Origin: Streptomyces liliiviolaceus | Lineage (GTDB): Bacteria; Actinomycetota; Actinomycetes; Streptomycetales; Streptomycetaceae | Assembly: GCF_018070025.1 (NCBI RefSeq) | Contig: NZ_JAGPYQ010000001.1 | Location: forward strand, 5,828,001 to 5,892,000 | Length of the DNA stretch: 64,000 bases | Direction: 5' to 3' | In this document: piece after piece, positions 19,842 through 28,749 of the stretch | Layout of the letters: each line of letters starts with the position of its first letter | Numbering within the stretch: position 1 is the first letter of the stretch | The notes under the pieces: generated by a model | The model's database searches: none | Seen by the model: only the letters and a program-made list of their open reading frames with translations | What the model was told of the DNA's origin: nothing | Made by a program: the position numbers and the translations under genes

Positions 19842-21209
19842 TCACGGGGTGGCATGGCCGGAAGCCGCGCCGTCCCCGGGCGGGCCGGAGGCCGCGACGG
19901 CGACGAGCACCGCCACCGCGGCCAGTGCCACCAGGACCAGGCCGAGCACGAGCGCCACGGAGCCGACCGTGGGGTGGTTCCACAGGACGAGTGCCAGGGC
20001 GCCCGCCCCGATGACGACGCCGGTGGCCCACGAGCGGCGGGCGGCCAGTCGGCGCCCCACGGGACCGACGCGCAGACCGGCCCGGCTCAGTCCCCGCCCC
20101 GCCGCACCCGCGCCGCGCCGGGCCCCGCTCCGCAGGGCGACGGCCGCCCGCCCCGGGCCGTACAGATACGCGGCCAGGGCCGTGACCAGGGCGACGACGA
20201 TCAGCGTGCGCGTGCTGTCGCGCAGGAAACGCACGAAGGTGTCGAAGATCGCCGCGGCGGCGTCCGGGGGCAGCGTGGCGACCGGGACCGTGTCCAGGTA
20301 CACCCGTCGCATGGCCGCCAGCGCGATGAGCAGCGCCACCATCATCAGACCGATGCCGACCGCCGTGATCAGCAGCATCAGCCGGTGTCCGGGGGCGGTC
20401 CACACGGCCAGGGCCGCGAGGGCGATGGTGAGCGCGGGCAGCCACGTACCGACGATGTCCAGCACCCGCATCGCGTCCTGCGCCCTGGCCAGCTCGGCGG
20501 TCCGGAACAGGGTCACGGTCCGGTCGCTGTCCGGGATGAGCGCGGCCCGCTCGAAACCCTGGTCGACGAGACGTTGCCGCACCTGGTCCACCACTGATCC
20601 GATGTCCAGCTCGATGGCGTCGTCCGTGGCGCGCAGGGCGCCTTCGCGTTCCCCGGTGAGCATGCGCAGCACCGCGGCGTGCGCCCGCCGGTTCGCCCCC
20701 TCCCACACCTGCTGGAAGAGGTCGCTCGTGACCACGCGTTCGACATTGCGCCGCACGACGGTGCGTACCGCCGAGGTCAGCGGGCCGGTGAGGGCCTCGG
20801 AGCCCGCCACCACGCGCGGTGGGGCGTCGGCGTCCGCGAGGACCTTCGTGAGCGAGGCCGTCACCGCCTCGACGTCCACCTGCTCCACCACGCGGGCGGT
20901 CAGCCGGTTGATGACCACCTTCTGCACGGCGGGGTCCGAGGCCAGGGGGGCGACGGTCTCAACGTACCGGTCGGTGTCGGAGACCGTGTCCTGCACCCAG
21001 GCCGAGACGACCGCCAGGGGCGAGAGCAGGAGCGCCACCAGGAGAAGGATCGACGCGCCCAGGCGGCGTGTGCGCCGGTGGCGCAGGGTCGCGGCCCGGC
21101 GCAGCCGCTCGTACTCCGAGCGTTCCTCGGCGCTCAGGACACGACCGGTGTCCTGAGCTCCGCCGGAGTGGGACGGTACGGCGTTGCCGTCCGGGACGTC
21201 GGGGGCCAT
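19842..21209 (-). CDS. Integral membrane protein with large extracytoplasmic domain
   Basis: A 455-residue protein. The basic N-terminus leads into a first helix at about 50-72, followed by an exported domain to about residue 250 rich in Val/Arg helices (VQKVVINRLTARVVEQVDVE, for example). Five or so more helices fill the C-terminal half. The ATG at 21209 has GAGGAGGAG upstream. I recognise it only as a common actinobacterial integral membrane protein of unknown function; no transporter or enzyme motif is seen. It is 133 nt downstream of the HdeD gene on the same strand. Confidence 0.75.
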   Translation of the reverse strand: MAPDVPDGNAVPSHSGGAQDTGRVLSAEERSEYERLRRAATLRHRRTRRLGASILLLVALLLSPLAVVSAWVQDTVSDTDRYVETVAPLASDPAVQKVVINRLTARVVEQVDVEAVTASLTKVLADADAPPRVVAGSEALTGPLTSAVRTVVRRNVERVVTSDLFQQVWEGANRRAHAAVLRMLTGEREGALRATDDAIELDIGSVVDQVRQRLVDQGFERAALIPDSDRTVTLFRTAELARAQDAMRVLDIVGTWLPALTIALAALAVWTAPGHRLMLLITAVGIGLMMVALLIALAAMRRVYLDTVPVATLPPDAAAAIFDTFVRFLRDSTRTLIVVALVTALAAYLYGPGRAAVALRSGARRGAGAAGRGLSRAGLRVGPVGRRLAARRSWATGVVIGAGALALVLWNHPTVGSVALVLGLVLVALAAVAVLVAVAASGPPGDGAASGHATP

Positions 21210-21342
21210 GGCTCCTCCTCGGAGGTGTGCGCCCCGGCGGCGACGCGCTGCCGACGGGGTACGGAGGCTGCGGCGGGTCGGGCAGGCGGCACCCGGTCAC
21301 GGGCGCTGCGGCGGACCGGCGCCGAAGGAGGGCAGGGAGATG

Positions 21343-22086
21343 TCAGCCGGTCCCGGTGGGGTTCGCGGGGCCTGCGGGTCCTGGAGGGCTCGCGGGGTCC
21401 GTGTAGGTAGTGGGTCCGGTGGGGTTCTCCGGCTCGGCCGGGGCGCGCGCACCGGTGGCGCGCGCCTTGCCGAACGACGCTCGCCAGGCGAAGGCGATCA
21501 CCACCTCCACCAGTCCGAGCAGGACGAGCCACAGGCCGAGCAGCCGGGTCAGCGCCCGGGCCGACTCGGTCGGCAGCGCCAGCACCACGATGCCGGCCAG
21601 GATGCCGATCACGGCGGCGCCGAAGAGGAAGCCGCGGTGGGGCAGGCCCTTGGCGACGATGGCCGTGTAGAGGGTGAGGATGCCGGACACCAGCCAGACG
21701 ACCCCGACGATCAGCGAGAGCGCGGCGATCGTCTGCAGCGGGTTCCGCAGGCAGAGCACCCCGGCCAGGACGTACAGCACCGCCAGGAGCAGCCCCGGCA
21801 GCCGTTCGCCGAGGTCCTCGCGGGCGAAGGACGCCACGAACCGGAAGCCCCCGGTCACCAGGAGGTAGAGCCCGATCAGGACCGCGAGGACGTGCAGCGT
21901 CTCGTCCGGCCAGACCAGTACGAGGATGCCCGGCACCAGGGTGGCCACCGCCGAACCGAGGATCCAGGTCCAGGAGTGTCCGAGCTTCGCCAGCACCTCC
22001 GCCGGATCGGCCGACGCCCCGGGGGTCGCCCCGTCGGAGCGGTGAGCCGGTCCGGAACGCGGTGCCGGACCACGCGACACGGTCAT
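21343..22086 (-). CDS. HdeD/DUF308 family membrane protein
   Basis: A 247-residue protein with six membrane segments in tandem pairs, as in HdeD: WILGSAVATLVPGILVLVWP, LHVLAVLIGLYLLVTGGFRF and LLLAVLYVLAGVLCLRNP are diagnostic. HdeD proteins are linked to acid and stationary-phase stress in enterobacteria. The N-terminus and the C-terminal tail are Pro/Gly-rich and cytoplasmic. The ATG at 22086 has GAGGAGAGG upstream. It is divergent from the DUF2252 gene across a 300-nt region. Confidence 0.88.
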   Translation of the reverse strand: MTVSRGPAPRSGPAHRSDGATPGASADPAEVLAKLGHSWTWILGSAVATLVPGILVLVWPDETLHVLAVLIGLYLLVTGGFRFVASFAREDLGERLPGLLLAVLYVLAGVLCLRNPLQTIAALSLIVGVVWLVSGILTLYTAIVAKGLPHRGFLFGAAVIGILAGIVVLALPTESARALTRLLGLWLVLLGLVEVVIAFAWRASFGKARATGARAPAEPENPTGPTTYTDPASPPGPAGPANPTGTG

Positions 22087-22346
22087 GGCCTCTCCTCCTC
22101 GGCTCCTCCTCGCGCGGTCGGACAGCGCCGCGGACGGACCGCCGCCCGGGCGGTGCGTAGTGGAGCGACCGTCAGCGTCGCGCCCTCCCGGCGGGGCGGG
22201 CTCACCCCCGGCGGGTGATCCCGCCCCATCGGGGAGACGATGAGGTGGAGGGCGCAGACGTACGCCGGCATGCGGCGGGACGGGACGGTACGGGTGCCCG
22301 GTACGGGCAGCTCGGTGAGGCGCTCGGTACAGGTGCGTGTGGCACG

Positions 22347-22372
22347 GGTGCCCGTGGGCACCGTCCGGACGG
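22347..22372. promoter_or_regulatory. Two palindromes in the DUF2252 leader
   Basis: GGTGCCC and GGGCACC flank GT at 22347-22362, and CCGTCCGGACGG at 22361-22372 is a perfect 12-bp palindrome. They abut each other and end 3 nt before the AGGAGG region of the DUF2252 gene. GGTACGGG repeats precede them. They could be operators or compete as mRNA hairpins. Confidence 0.4.
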
Positions 22373-22389
22373 TTCAGGAGGTTCGCGCC

Positions 22390-23799
22390 ATGGCCATACC
22401 GATCGCCTTCACGGCCTCCCTGCCCCCCGCCGAGCGGGCGGCGTACGGCAGGGACGCGCGCAAGCGGGCCTCCCGTGCGTGTCACGGCTGGTTCGAGGCG
22501 GAGCACGAACGGCCCGACCCCGTCGAGGTGATAGAGCGCCAGTCGCGGACACGGCTGGCCGAGTTGGTGCCGATCCGCTACGGACGCATGCTGGAGTCCC
22601 CGTTCCGCTTCTACCGGGGCGCCGCGTCGATCATGGCCGCGGACCTCGGGCCCGTACCGAACTCCGGCCTGACCGTGCAGCTCTGCGGGGACGCCCATCT
22701 GCTCAACTTCCGGCTGCTGGCCTCGCCCGAGCGTCATCTGGTCTTCGACATCAACGACTTCGACGAGACCCTGGCCGGGCCTTTCGAATGGGACGTCAAG
22801 CGGCTGGCGGCCAGCTTCGCGATCGCCGCCCGGGCCAACGGTTTCCCGGTCACGAAACAGAACCTCGTCGTACGGGCCTGTGTGCGGGCCTACCGGGACC
22901 GGATGCGCCAGTTCGCCGGCATGACCACGCTCGACATCTGGTACGCGCAGGACGACGTCGACCGGATGCGGGAGCTGCTGGCCTCCTCGATGGACAAGCG
23001 GGCCAGGCACCGTACCGCCGACGCGTCGGCGCGGGCCAGGACACGCACCCACCTCCAGGCCTTCGAGAAGCTCACCCGGGTCACGGCCGAGGGCAGGCGG
23101 ATCACACCGGACCCGCCGCTGATCACTCCGCTGCGGGATCTGCTCACGGACACCTCCGAGGCCGACGAGGAGAAGGAACTGCGGACCGTCGTGGAGGGGT
23201 ACGCGCGGACCCTGTCCTCCGAGCGCCGGCACCTGCTGCGCCACTACCGGCTCGTGGACATGGCCCGGAAGGTGGTGGGCGTCGGAAGCGTCGGCACCCG
23301 CTGCTGGATCCTGCTGATGCTCGGCAGGGACGACGGTGACCCCTTGCTGCTGCAGGCCAAGGAGGCACAGGAGTCGGTGCTCGCCGCGCACACGAACGGC
23401 AACCACTACGACAACCAGGGCCGCCGAGTGGTGGCGGGTCAGCGGCTGATCCAGACGACCAGTGACATCTTCCTGGGCTGGACGCACGTCGTGGGGCTCG
23501 ACGGCCGGGGCCGGGACTTCTACGTACGGCAGCTGCGGGACTGGAAGGGCATCGCCCGGCCGGAGACCATGGACCCCGGGCTGCTGCGCCTGTTCGGGCA
23601 GCTGTGCGGCGCCTGTCTGGCGCGGGCGCACGCCCGTTCCGGCGACCCCGTGGCCATCGCCGCCTATCTGGGCGGGAGCGATCGCTTCGACCGGGCCCTC
23701 ACCGGCTTCGCGCAGGCCTACGCCGACCAGAACGAGCGGGACTTCGAGGCGCTGGGCGCCGCCGTCCGCGCCGGCAGGGTCCGCGCCGAGAGTCTGTGA
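22390..23799 (+). CDS. DUF2252 family protein (kinase-fold-like)
   Basis: A 469-residue soluble protein. It has the family hallmarks RYGRMLESPFRFYRGAA, LCGDAHLLNFR and FDINDFDETLAGPFEWDVKR, which resemble the catalytic and metal-binding loops of the phosphotransferase fold (aminoglycoside-kinase-like). Substrate is unknown. The ATG at 22390 has AGGAGG 9 nt upstream. The gene stands alone, converging with the small membrane gene at 23.85 kb, and is divergent from HdeD. Confidence 0.9.
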   Translation: MAIPIAFTASLPPAERAAYGRDARKRASRACHGWFEAEHERPDPVEVIERQSRTRLAELVPIRYGRMLESPFRFYRGAASIMAADLGPVPNSGLTVQLCGDAHLLNFRLLASPERHLVFDINDFDETLAGPFEWDVKRLAASFAIAARANGFPVTKQNLVVRACVRAYRDRMRQFAGMTTLDIWYAQDDVDRMRELLASSMDKRARHRTADASARARTRTHLQAFEKLTRVTAEGRRITPDPPLITPLRDLLTDTSEADEEKELRTVVEGYARTLSSERRHLLRHYRLVDMARKVVGVGSVGTRCWILLMLGRDDGDPLLLQAKEAQESVLAAHTNGNHYDNQGRRVVAGQRLIQTTSDIFLGWTHVVGLDGRGRDFYVRQLRDWKGIARPETMDPGLLRLFGQLCGACLARAHARSGDPVAIAAYLGGSDRFDRALTGFAQAYADQNERDFEALGAAVRAGRVRAESL

Positions 23800-23850
23800 G
23801 GGCGCGCGTGCGGGGCCGTCGTACGGCGCCGGGACGCCCGTGGCGTGTGG

Positions 23851-24372
23851 TCAATGTGTCAGGAAGAGCTTGAACGCGATGATCAGCAGGCCTAGCACCA
23901 GGTTCACGCCGGCGGTGACGGCCATCAGACCGTGGGAGGCTCCGCCCCGTCGTGCCGCGGTGGTGGACCAGCCCACCTGACCGGCCACGGCGACGGCGAG
24001 CGCGAACCACACGGTGGCTTCGATGCCCAGTCCCAGCAAGGGACTGACGGCCACGGCGGCGGCCGGCGGGACGGCCGCCTCGACGATCGGCCACTCGTCG
24101 CGGCACACGCCCAGAACGGCCTGCAGATCCAGCCTCCGCTGCGTCAGACGCGCACCGAACACCTGGGCGTGCACATGAGCGATCCAGAACGCCACTCCCG
24201 TGAGCAGCAGCAACAGCACCAGCTCAAGGCGCGGGAACGATCCGAGGGCGCCGGCTCCGATGATCACGGAGGCGGCGAGCATGGAGCCGTAGACGCCACC
24301 GGTGCAGTCGGCCCGGGCCCGGCGCTCCGCGTTGCGCACCGCCCGGGGCGTGGCGTGTCCGGTACCGGACAT
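23851..24372 (-). CDS. Hypothetical membrane protein, 173 aa
   Basis: The ATG at 24372 has GGGAGA 6 nt upstream. The protein has four to five hydrophobic segments (for example YGSMLAASVIIGAGALGSFP, LVLLLLLTGVAFWIAHVHAQ and the C-terminal LMAVTAGVNLVLGLLIIAFK) separated by an Arg-rich loop and an acidic stretch. The family resembles VIT-like or small actinobacterial integral membrane proteins but I cannot assign one. Located between DUF2252 (convergent) and GH15 (same strand). Confidence 0.75.
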   Translation of the reverse strand: MSGTGHATPRAVRNAERRARADCTGGVYGSMLAASVIIGAGALGSFPRLELVLLLLLTGVAFWIAHVHAQVFGARLTQRRLDLQAVLGVCRDEWPIVEAAVPPAAAVAVSPLLGLGIEATVWFALAVAVAGQVGWSTTAARRGGASHGLMAVTAGVNLVLGLLIIAFKLFLTH

Positions 24373-24526
24373 CTCGATCTCCCTTCGGGCGACGACCGTG
24401 TCCGCCCGGGTGCCCGTCCCGGCCGTCCCGCCCCATGCCACGTGACGGGCCCGGCCGGCGCCTCACCCTCCATGGGCGACCCCGACGGGTCGGCACCCGG
24501 ACCCCGCCCCGTGCTCAACCCCGTGC

Positions 24527-26347
24527 TCAACCGACGGCGTCCATCTCCTTGTCGAGCGAGAGGGCGGCCGTGATGAGCGCCAGGTGGGTGAACGCCTGCG
24601 GGAAGTTGCCGAGTTGCTCCCCGGTCGAGCCGATCTCCTCGGCGAACAGGCCCACGGGGTTGGCGTAGGTGAGCATCTTGTCGAAGGCGTACCTGGCCGG
24701 CCCGAGCTGTCCCGCCTGCGCCAGCGCGTCGACGTACAGGAAGCTGCACAGGGAGAACGTGCCCTCGCTGCCGCGCAGTCCGTCCGGGGAGGCCTGCGGA
24801 TCGTAGCGCTGGACGAGACTGTCGGAGACGAGTTCCCGTTCCATCGCGTCGAGCGTCGACAGCCAGCGCGGGTCCTTCGGTGCGATGAAGCCCACGGAGG
24901 GCATGAGCAGCAGGGACGCGTCGAGGGTGGTGTCCTCGTAGTTCTGGACGAACGACTGGCGGCGGGTGCTCCAGCCGCGCTCCATCACCTGGCGCAGGAT
25001 GTCGTCCCGTGCCGTGGTCCACTGCGGGATGTCGGCGGGCCGGGCGAAGTCACGTGCCATCCGGATGCCCCGGTCGAAGGCGACCCAGCACATGAGCCGG
25101 CTGTAGGTGAAGTCCTTCTGCCCGCCCCGTGTCTCCCAGATCCCCTCGTCGGGCCGGTCCCAGGCCTTGACCAGCCAGTCCAGCACCCCGGACAGGGCCT
25201 GCCAGCCGTCGTACGGGGGTGCGTTGCCGACGCCCTGCACGGTGTGCGAGAGCGCGAGAACGGCCTCTCCGTAGATGTCGAGCTGGAGCTGTCCCGCGGC
25301 GCCGTTTCCCGCGTACACCGGCGCCGATCCGCGGTAGCCCTCGAAGTGGTCGAGGGCCACCTCCGCCAGTTCGGGGTCGCCGTCGACGCGGTACATGATC
25401 TGGAGGGGTTCGCCGCTGACCGTACGGCCCGACTTCACCCGGTCGCCGAGCCAGCCGCGGAACGCGAGGGCCTCCTCGACATGGCCGAGGCCGAGCAGGG
25501 CGCCGACCGACATCGATCCGTCCCGCACCCAGGTGTAGCGGTAGTCCCAGTTGCGTCCGCCGCCGATCTGTTCGGGCAGTCCCATGGTGGGGGCCGCGAC
25601 GGGCGCCCCGGTCGGCGCGTATGTGAGCAGCTTCAGGGTGATGGCCGCCCTGTTCACCATGTCCTGCCAGCGTCCGCGGTAGCGACCTCGGCGCACCCAC
25701 GCGTGCCAGAAGTCCCGGGTGCCCTCGAACAGCGCCATGACGTCCGGGGCCGTCAGCGGTGGTACGGGGGTGTCGTCGGCGTCGCCCACCGTCAGGACGA
25801 GTGCGGCGAAGTCCCCTTCGTCCATGGTCAGTTCGCCGCGGATGTCGTCGCCGTCCCCGCTCCACCGCACCGGGCCGACCGTCTGCACCACGGCCTGGGC
25901 GCCGGGTGCGTCGAAGCGCACGGTGTCCTCGCCGAGGTCGACGCGGTGCCCGGCACGGCCGTAGTCGAAGCGCGGCCGGCACTCCAGCGAGAAGCGGACC
26001 CGGCCGCGGGTCACCCGCAGGATCCTGACGAGCCGGTGCCTGCCCACCGCGCGCTCGGGGCGCTCCACCGGCATGAAGTCGACGACTTCGCCGACGCCCG
26101 ACTCCGTCAGGAAACGGGTCACCAGGATCGCGGTGTCCTGGAGGTAGATCTGCACCGGTGGCTGCGCGGTGTCGGCGGACACGGTGAAGTGACCGCCGCG
26201 CTCATGGTCGAGGAGAGAGGCGAACACACTGGGCGAGTCGAACCGGGGCGCGCACAGCCAGTCGACCGTGCCGTCGGAGGAGACCAGTGCGGCGGTCTGC
26301 AGGTCACCGACCAGTCCGTGATCGGCGATGGGGGGATAACGTCGCAT
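24527..26347 (-). CDS. GH15 family glycosidase (trehalase/glucoamylase-like)
   Basis: A 606-residue cytoplasmic protein with no signal peptide. The N-terminal beta-domain (IADHGLVGDLQTAALVSSDG) and the (alpha/alpha)6 barrel with NWDYRYTWVRDGSMSV, DEGIWETR and a late GLFAEEIGSTGEQLGNFPQA are typical of bacterial GH15. The two catalytic Glu are expected in EGIWE and AEEI. Actinobacterial relatives hydrolyse trehalose; this would mobilise a stress protectant, but glucoamylase activity cannot be excluded. The ATG at 26347 begins MRRYPPIADHG, the normal family start. It is separated by 298 nt from the upstream binding-protein gene. Confidence 0.92.
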   Translation of the reverse strand: MRRYPPIADHGLVGDLQTAALVSSDGTVDWLCAPRFDSPSVFASLLDHERGGHFTVSADTAQPPVQIYLQDTAILVTRFLTESGVGEVVDFMPVERPERAVGRHRLVRILRVTRGRVRFSLECRPRFDYGRAGHRVDLGEDTVRFDAPGAQAVVQTVGPVRWSGDGDDIRGELTMDEGDFAALVLTVGDADDTPVPPLTAPDVMALFEGTRDFWHAWVRRGRYRGRWQDMVNRAAITLKLLTYAPTGAPVAAPTMGLPEQIGGGRNWDYRYTWVRDGSMSVGALLGLGHVEEALAFRGWLGDRVKSGRTVSGEPLQIMYRVDGDPELAEVALDHFEGYRGSAPVYAGNGAAGQLQLDIYGEAVLALSHTVQGVGNAPPYDGWQALSGVLDWLVKAWDRPDEGIWETRGGQKDFTYSRLMCWVAFDRGIRMARDFARPADIPQWTTARDDILRQVMERGWSTRRQSFVQNYEDTTLDASLLLMPSVGFIAPKDPRWLSTLDAMERELVSDSLVQRYDPQASPDGLRGSEGTFSLCSFLYVDALAQAGQLGPARYAFDKMLTYANPVGLFAEEIGSTGEQLGNFPQAFTHLALITAALSLDKEMDAVG

Positions 26348-26645
26348 GGCCGGTGCTCCCTTCGGCAGGAGCGCCCCCGGGCATCACATGTCCCGGCACC
26401 GTGTCACACCCCCGCACCCGCCAACATCCCCGCACCACACTGCGCAGGCCTCCCCCAGGACGGGTGAGACCGCCGAGCGCGGTGGCGCGCACGGGGGCAG
26501 GCTTTAGGGGCGCGGGGAACTGCGCACCGGGGGTCAGGGGGCGGAGCCCCCGAGTCAGTGACGCAAGCCCCCCCCCCCCCGAGGCGCGGATGAACACCCC
26601 GGGGGTTCGGGGGGTGGACCCCCCGAGAAAACAGCGGGAGGCCCC
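26348..26645. other. Intergenic region rich in G/C runs and hairpins
   Basis: No gene. It contains a dispersed Streptomyces-type repeat core, a GGGGGC-GGA-GCCCCC hairpin at 26537-26551, a run of 13 C at 26568-26580, and a CGGGGGG-TGGA-CCCCCCG hairpin at 26608-26625 that may end the binding-protein transcript. The homopolymer is a likely site of sequencing or replication length variation. Confidence 0.6.
26502..26525. repeat. Dispersed Streptomyces intergenic repeat core
   Basis: The segment contains TTTAGGGGCGCGGGGAACTG followed by CGC. From memory, GGGGCGCGGGGAACTGCGC is a very abundant short intergenic motif in many Streptomyces genomes. Only one copy is in this window, so the repeat nature rests on that knowledge. 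Confidence 0.5.
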
Positions 26646-27623
26646 TCAAGAAAAGAGGGCCTCCAGATCCGGCTTCTCGTCACCGAACAACCCGTCCCGC
26701 TCCCCCAAACCCGCCAACTTCTCCAACGACGCCATGTCGACATCCGCCGGCCACCCCGGCAACGTGAGCTTCGCCAGCACATCCCCATCGATCTTGGTGT
26801 ACGTACTGAGCACCTGACGGGCCTCGTCGGGGTGCCCGGTCGCGTACTTGAGCGACTCGGTCATCGCCTCGGCGAACCTCTTGACCAGCCCCGGATCCCG
26901 CTCGGCCAGCTGAGCCGAGGTGAAGTACGTGGCCACGGTCAGCTTCGGATCCGTCTCCGCGAACGGCGACGCCACCACCCGCGCGCCCTGCCCCTTGGCG
27001 ATGGTCATCGCGGGCTCACCCATCCACGCGGCGTCCACCCGTCCGCCGTCCAGCGCGGCCGGCATCTGATCGAACGGAATCTCCACGAACTCGACCTCGG
27101 ACGGGTCGCCGCCGGCCACGCGCACAGATTCACGGACCGTGGTGTCCCCGATGTTCTGCAGGGTGTTCACCGCGACCGTGTGCCCGGCGAGGTCCGCGGC
27201 CGACTTGATCGGACTGTCCTTGCTGACACCCACCCCGGTGACGTCACCCCCGACCTTCCCGTTGGACGCCGCGCCGTTCACCACGGATCGGACCGGAACT
27301 CCCTTGACCTGGGCGACCATCAGCGAAGTGGTGTTGCTGAACCCGAACTGGAACTGACCGCTCACCACTCCGGGGATGATCGCCGCACCGCCCTGGGCAC
27401 TCACCATGTCCAGCTCGATGCCGCGGCTGCCGAAGAACCCCTTCTTCTGTCCCAGATAGAGCGGGGCCACATCGACGATCGGAATGATCCCGACCTTGAC
27501 CCGTGTGGTCCTGTCCCCACCCGAGGACGACGAACCTCCGGCCCCCGAGTCGGAAGAGCCGCACCCGGCCGCGGCGACGATCGTGGTCAGCACGGCGACA
27601 AGCCCGAGAACGCGCCTTCGCAT
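26646..27623 (-). CDS. Lipoprotein substrate-binding protein, SsuA/NMT1-like
   Basis: A 325-residue exported lipoprotein. The signal peptide ends in a lipobox with Cys21 (VAAAGC), followed by a Ser/Gly linker. The mature part is of the nitrate/sulfonate/taurine type (KVGIIPIVDVAPLYLGQKKG, then GFSNTTSLMVAQ and AGHTVAVNTLQNIGDTT). It would bind a small organic solute outside the membrane and hand it to an ABC permease. No permease or ATPase gene is adjacent, so it is an orphan in this window. The ATG at 27623 has AGGAGG upstream. Ligand unknown; sulfonate or pyrimidine precursor are both possible. Confidence 0.9.
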   Translation of the reverse strand: MRRRVLGLVAVLTTIVAAAGCGSSDSGAGGSSSSGGDRTTRVKVGIIPIVDVAPLYLGQKKGFFGSRGIELDMVSAQGGAAIIPGVVSGQFQFGFSNTTSLMVAQVKGVPVRSVVNGAASNGKVGGDVTGVGVSKDSPIKSAADLAGHTVAVNTLQNIGDTTVRESVRVAGGDPSEVEFVEIPFDQMPAALDGGRVDAAWMGEPAMTIAKGQGARVVASPFAETDPKLTVATYFTSAQLAERDPGLVKRFAEAMTESLKYATGHPDEARQVLSTYTKIDGDVLAKLTLPGWPADVDMASLEKLAGLGERDGLFGDEKPDLEALFS

Positions 27624-27841
27624 GGGCTCCTCCTGCAGCTCGGTGCTACGGCTCGGCCTATGTTGTGCATTTTCGCGACGGCAGGAATCTACAGGCCTAA
27701 TTTCACGCTGTCAGCACTCAGGACATGGATGGCCGCGTGCACCGATTCGATTTCTCGAACGGCCGCGTTTGGACCGGCTCTCTCCGGTCAGCCGTAACAG
27801 TAGATCGCACGGACGAAGCACAAGTGAGGACGTGAACCGCA

Positions 27842-28015
27842 GTGGCCGAGAACGAGAAGGCGAAGGCGAAGACCGAGCAGGCCAAGGGCAAGGTCAAGGA
27901 GACCCTGGGCCAGGCTGTCGGCAACGAACGTCTGACCGCCGAGGGCAAGGCGGAGCAGTCCAAGGGTGACGCCCGCCAGGCCAAGGAAAAGACCAAGGAC
28001 GCATTCCGCCATTGA
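27842..28015 (+). CDS. CsbD-family stress protein
   Basis: A 57-residue, highly charged protein: VAENEKAKAKTEQAKGKVKE, then TLGQAVGNERLTAEGKAEQ. This is the CsbD pattern, a small sigma-B-controlled general stress protein in Bacillus and widely conserved in actinobacteria; its molecular function is unknown. It starts with GTG, with GAGGA about 11 nt upstream, slightly far. A strong terminator follows 18 nt after its stop. An IR (GACCGG, 6 nt, CCGGTC) at 27772-27789 lies in the upstream region. Confidence 0.88.
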   Translation: MAENEKAKAKTEQAKGKVKETLGQAVGNERLTAEGKAEQSKGDARQAKEKTKDAFRH

Positions 28016-28033
28016 GGATCACCTGATGCGGAG

Positions 28034-28072
28034 GGCCCGTCGCACGCTCTTGCGGCGGGCCGCTTCTTTCTC
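28034..28072 (+). terminator. Terminator or attenuator between csbD and the ATPase gene
   Basis: GGCCCGTCGC (28034-28043) pairs with GCGGCGGGCC (28052-28061), one G-U wobble, 8-nt loop, then CGCTTCTTTCTCT. The RsbW-like gene starts only 18 nt later, so it must be read through from csbD or use a promoter inside this stretch. Confidence 0.7.
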
Positions 28073-28089
28073 TGCCGAAGGAGCAAGAC

Positions 28090-28542
28090 ATGCTCAGGGA
28101 GCACCGGACGTCCGTCACCGGCACGGCGGCCGTCCCGTCCCGGCCCACCCCCTCCGGACCCCGCAGTCCGGCCGAGGTGCGCGAAGAGGTGAGGTACGCG
28201 CTCGCGGAGGCCCGTCGGTCCCGGCGCGAGGCCCTCGGCGGTGACGAGATCATCTGCGACGCCCTGCTCGTCGCCTCGGAGCTGACGACCAACGCGATGC
28301 TGCACGGCGGCGGTGTCACCGGGTTCGAGGTGACACTGGACGACCAGGAAGTGCGTCTGTCGGTGAGCGACCGCAGCGAGCAGTTCCCCGGCCCGGCGCA
28401 GCACGGCGACGAGCGGGGCTTCATGCGGCCCGGCGGACATGGCTGGCCGATCGTCTGCCGGCTGGCCCGCGACATCACCATCTCGGAACTCAGGACCGGC
28501 GGTAAGCGCATCACCGCCGTGGTGCCGCTCAGGCACCGATAG
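28090..28542 (+). CDS. RsbW-like ATP-binding protein (HATPase_c_2)
   Basis: A 150-residue protein with the GHKL ATPase core: the N box ELTTNAMLHG (about residue 66) and the G box GGHGWPIV (about 117). Such short Streptomyces ATPases are anti-sigma-factor-like kinases that phosphorylate STAS antagonists or bind sigma factors. No sigma or antagonist gene is immediately adjacent; the SigB/F-type sigma gene is 4.7 kb away. GAAGGAG sits 7 nt before the ATG. It is downstream of csbD across an apparent terminator. Confidence 0.9.
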   Translation: MLREHRTSVTGTAAVPSRPTPSGPRSPAEVREEVRYALAEARRSRREALGGDEIICDALLVASELTTNAMLHGGGVTGFEVTLDDQEVRLSVSDRSEQFPGPAQHGDERGFMRPGGHGWPIVCRLARDITISELRTGGKRITAVVPLRHR

Positions 28543-28749
28543 ACCTGGTCGGCTCCGTCCCGCGTCCCGCGTACAGAGCCCTACGTACATGGGCCCCACG
28601 TACCGGCCCCATGCGTCCGAGCCTGTCCGGGACGCAGGTCGGTCCGGCCACACCCACGGGTACAGCCGGACCTCGCGCGCAGGCGCAGAGCCGCCCGCAG
28701 GACTCGGTTCCTCACGCTTCGGACGCCGACGGCAAGCCGTCCGCGGGAG

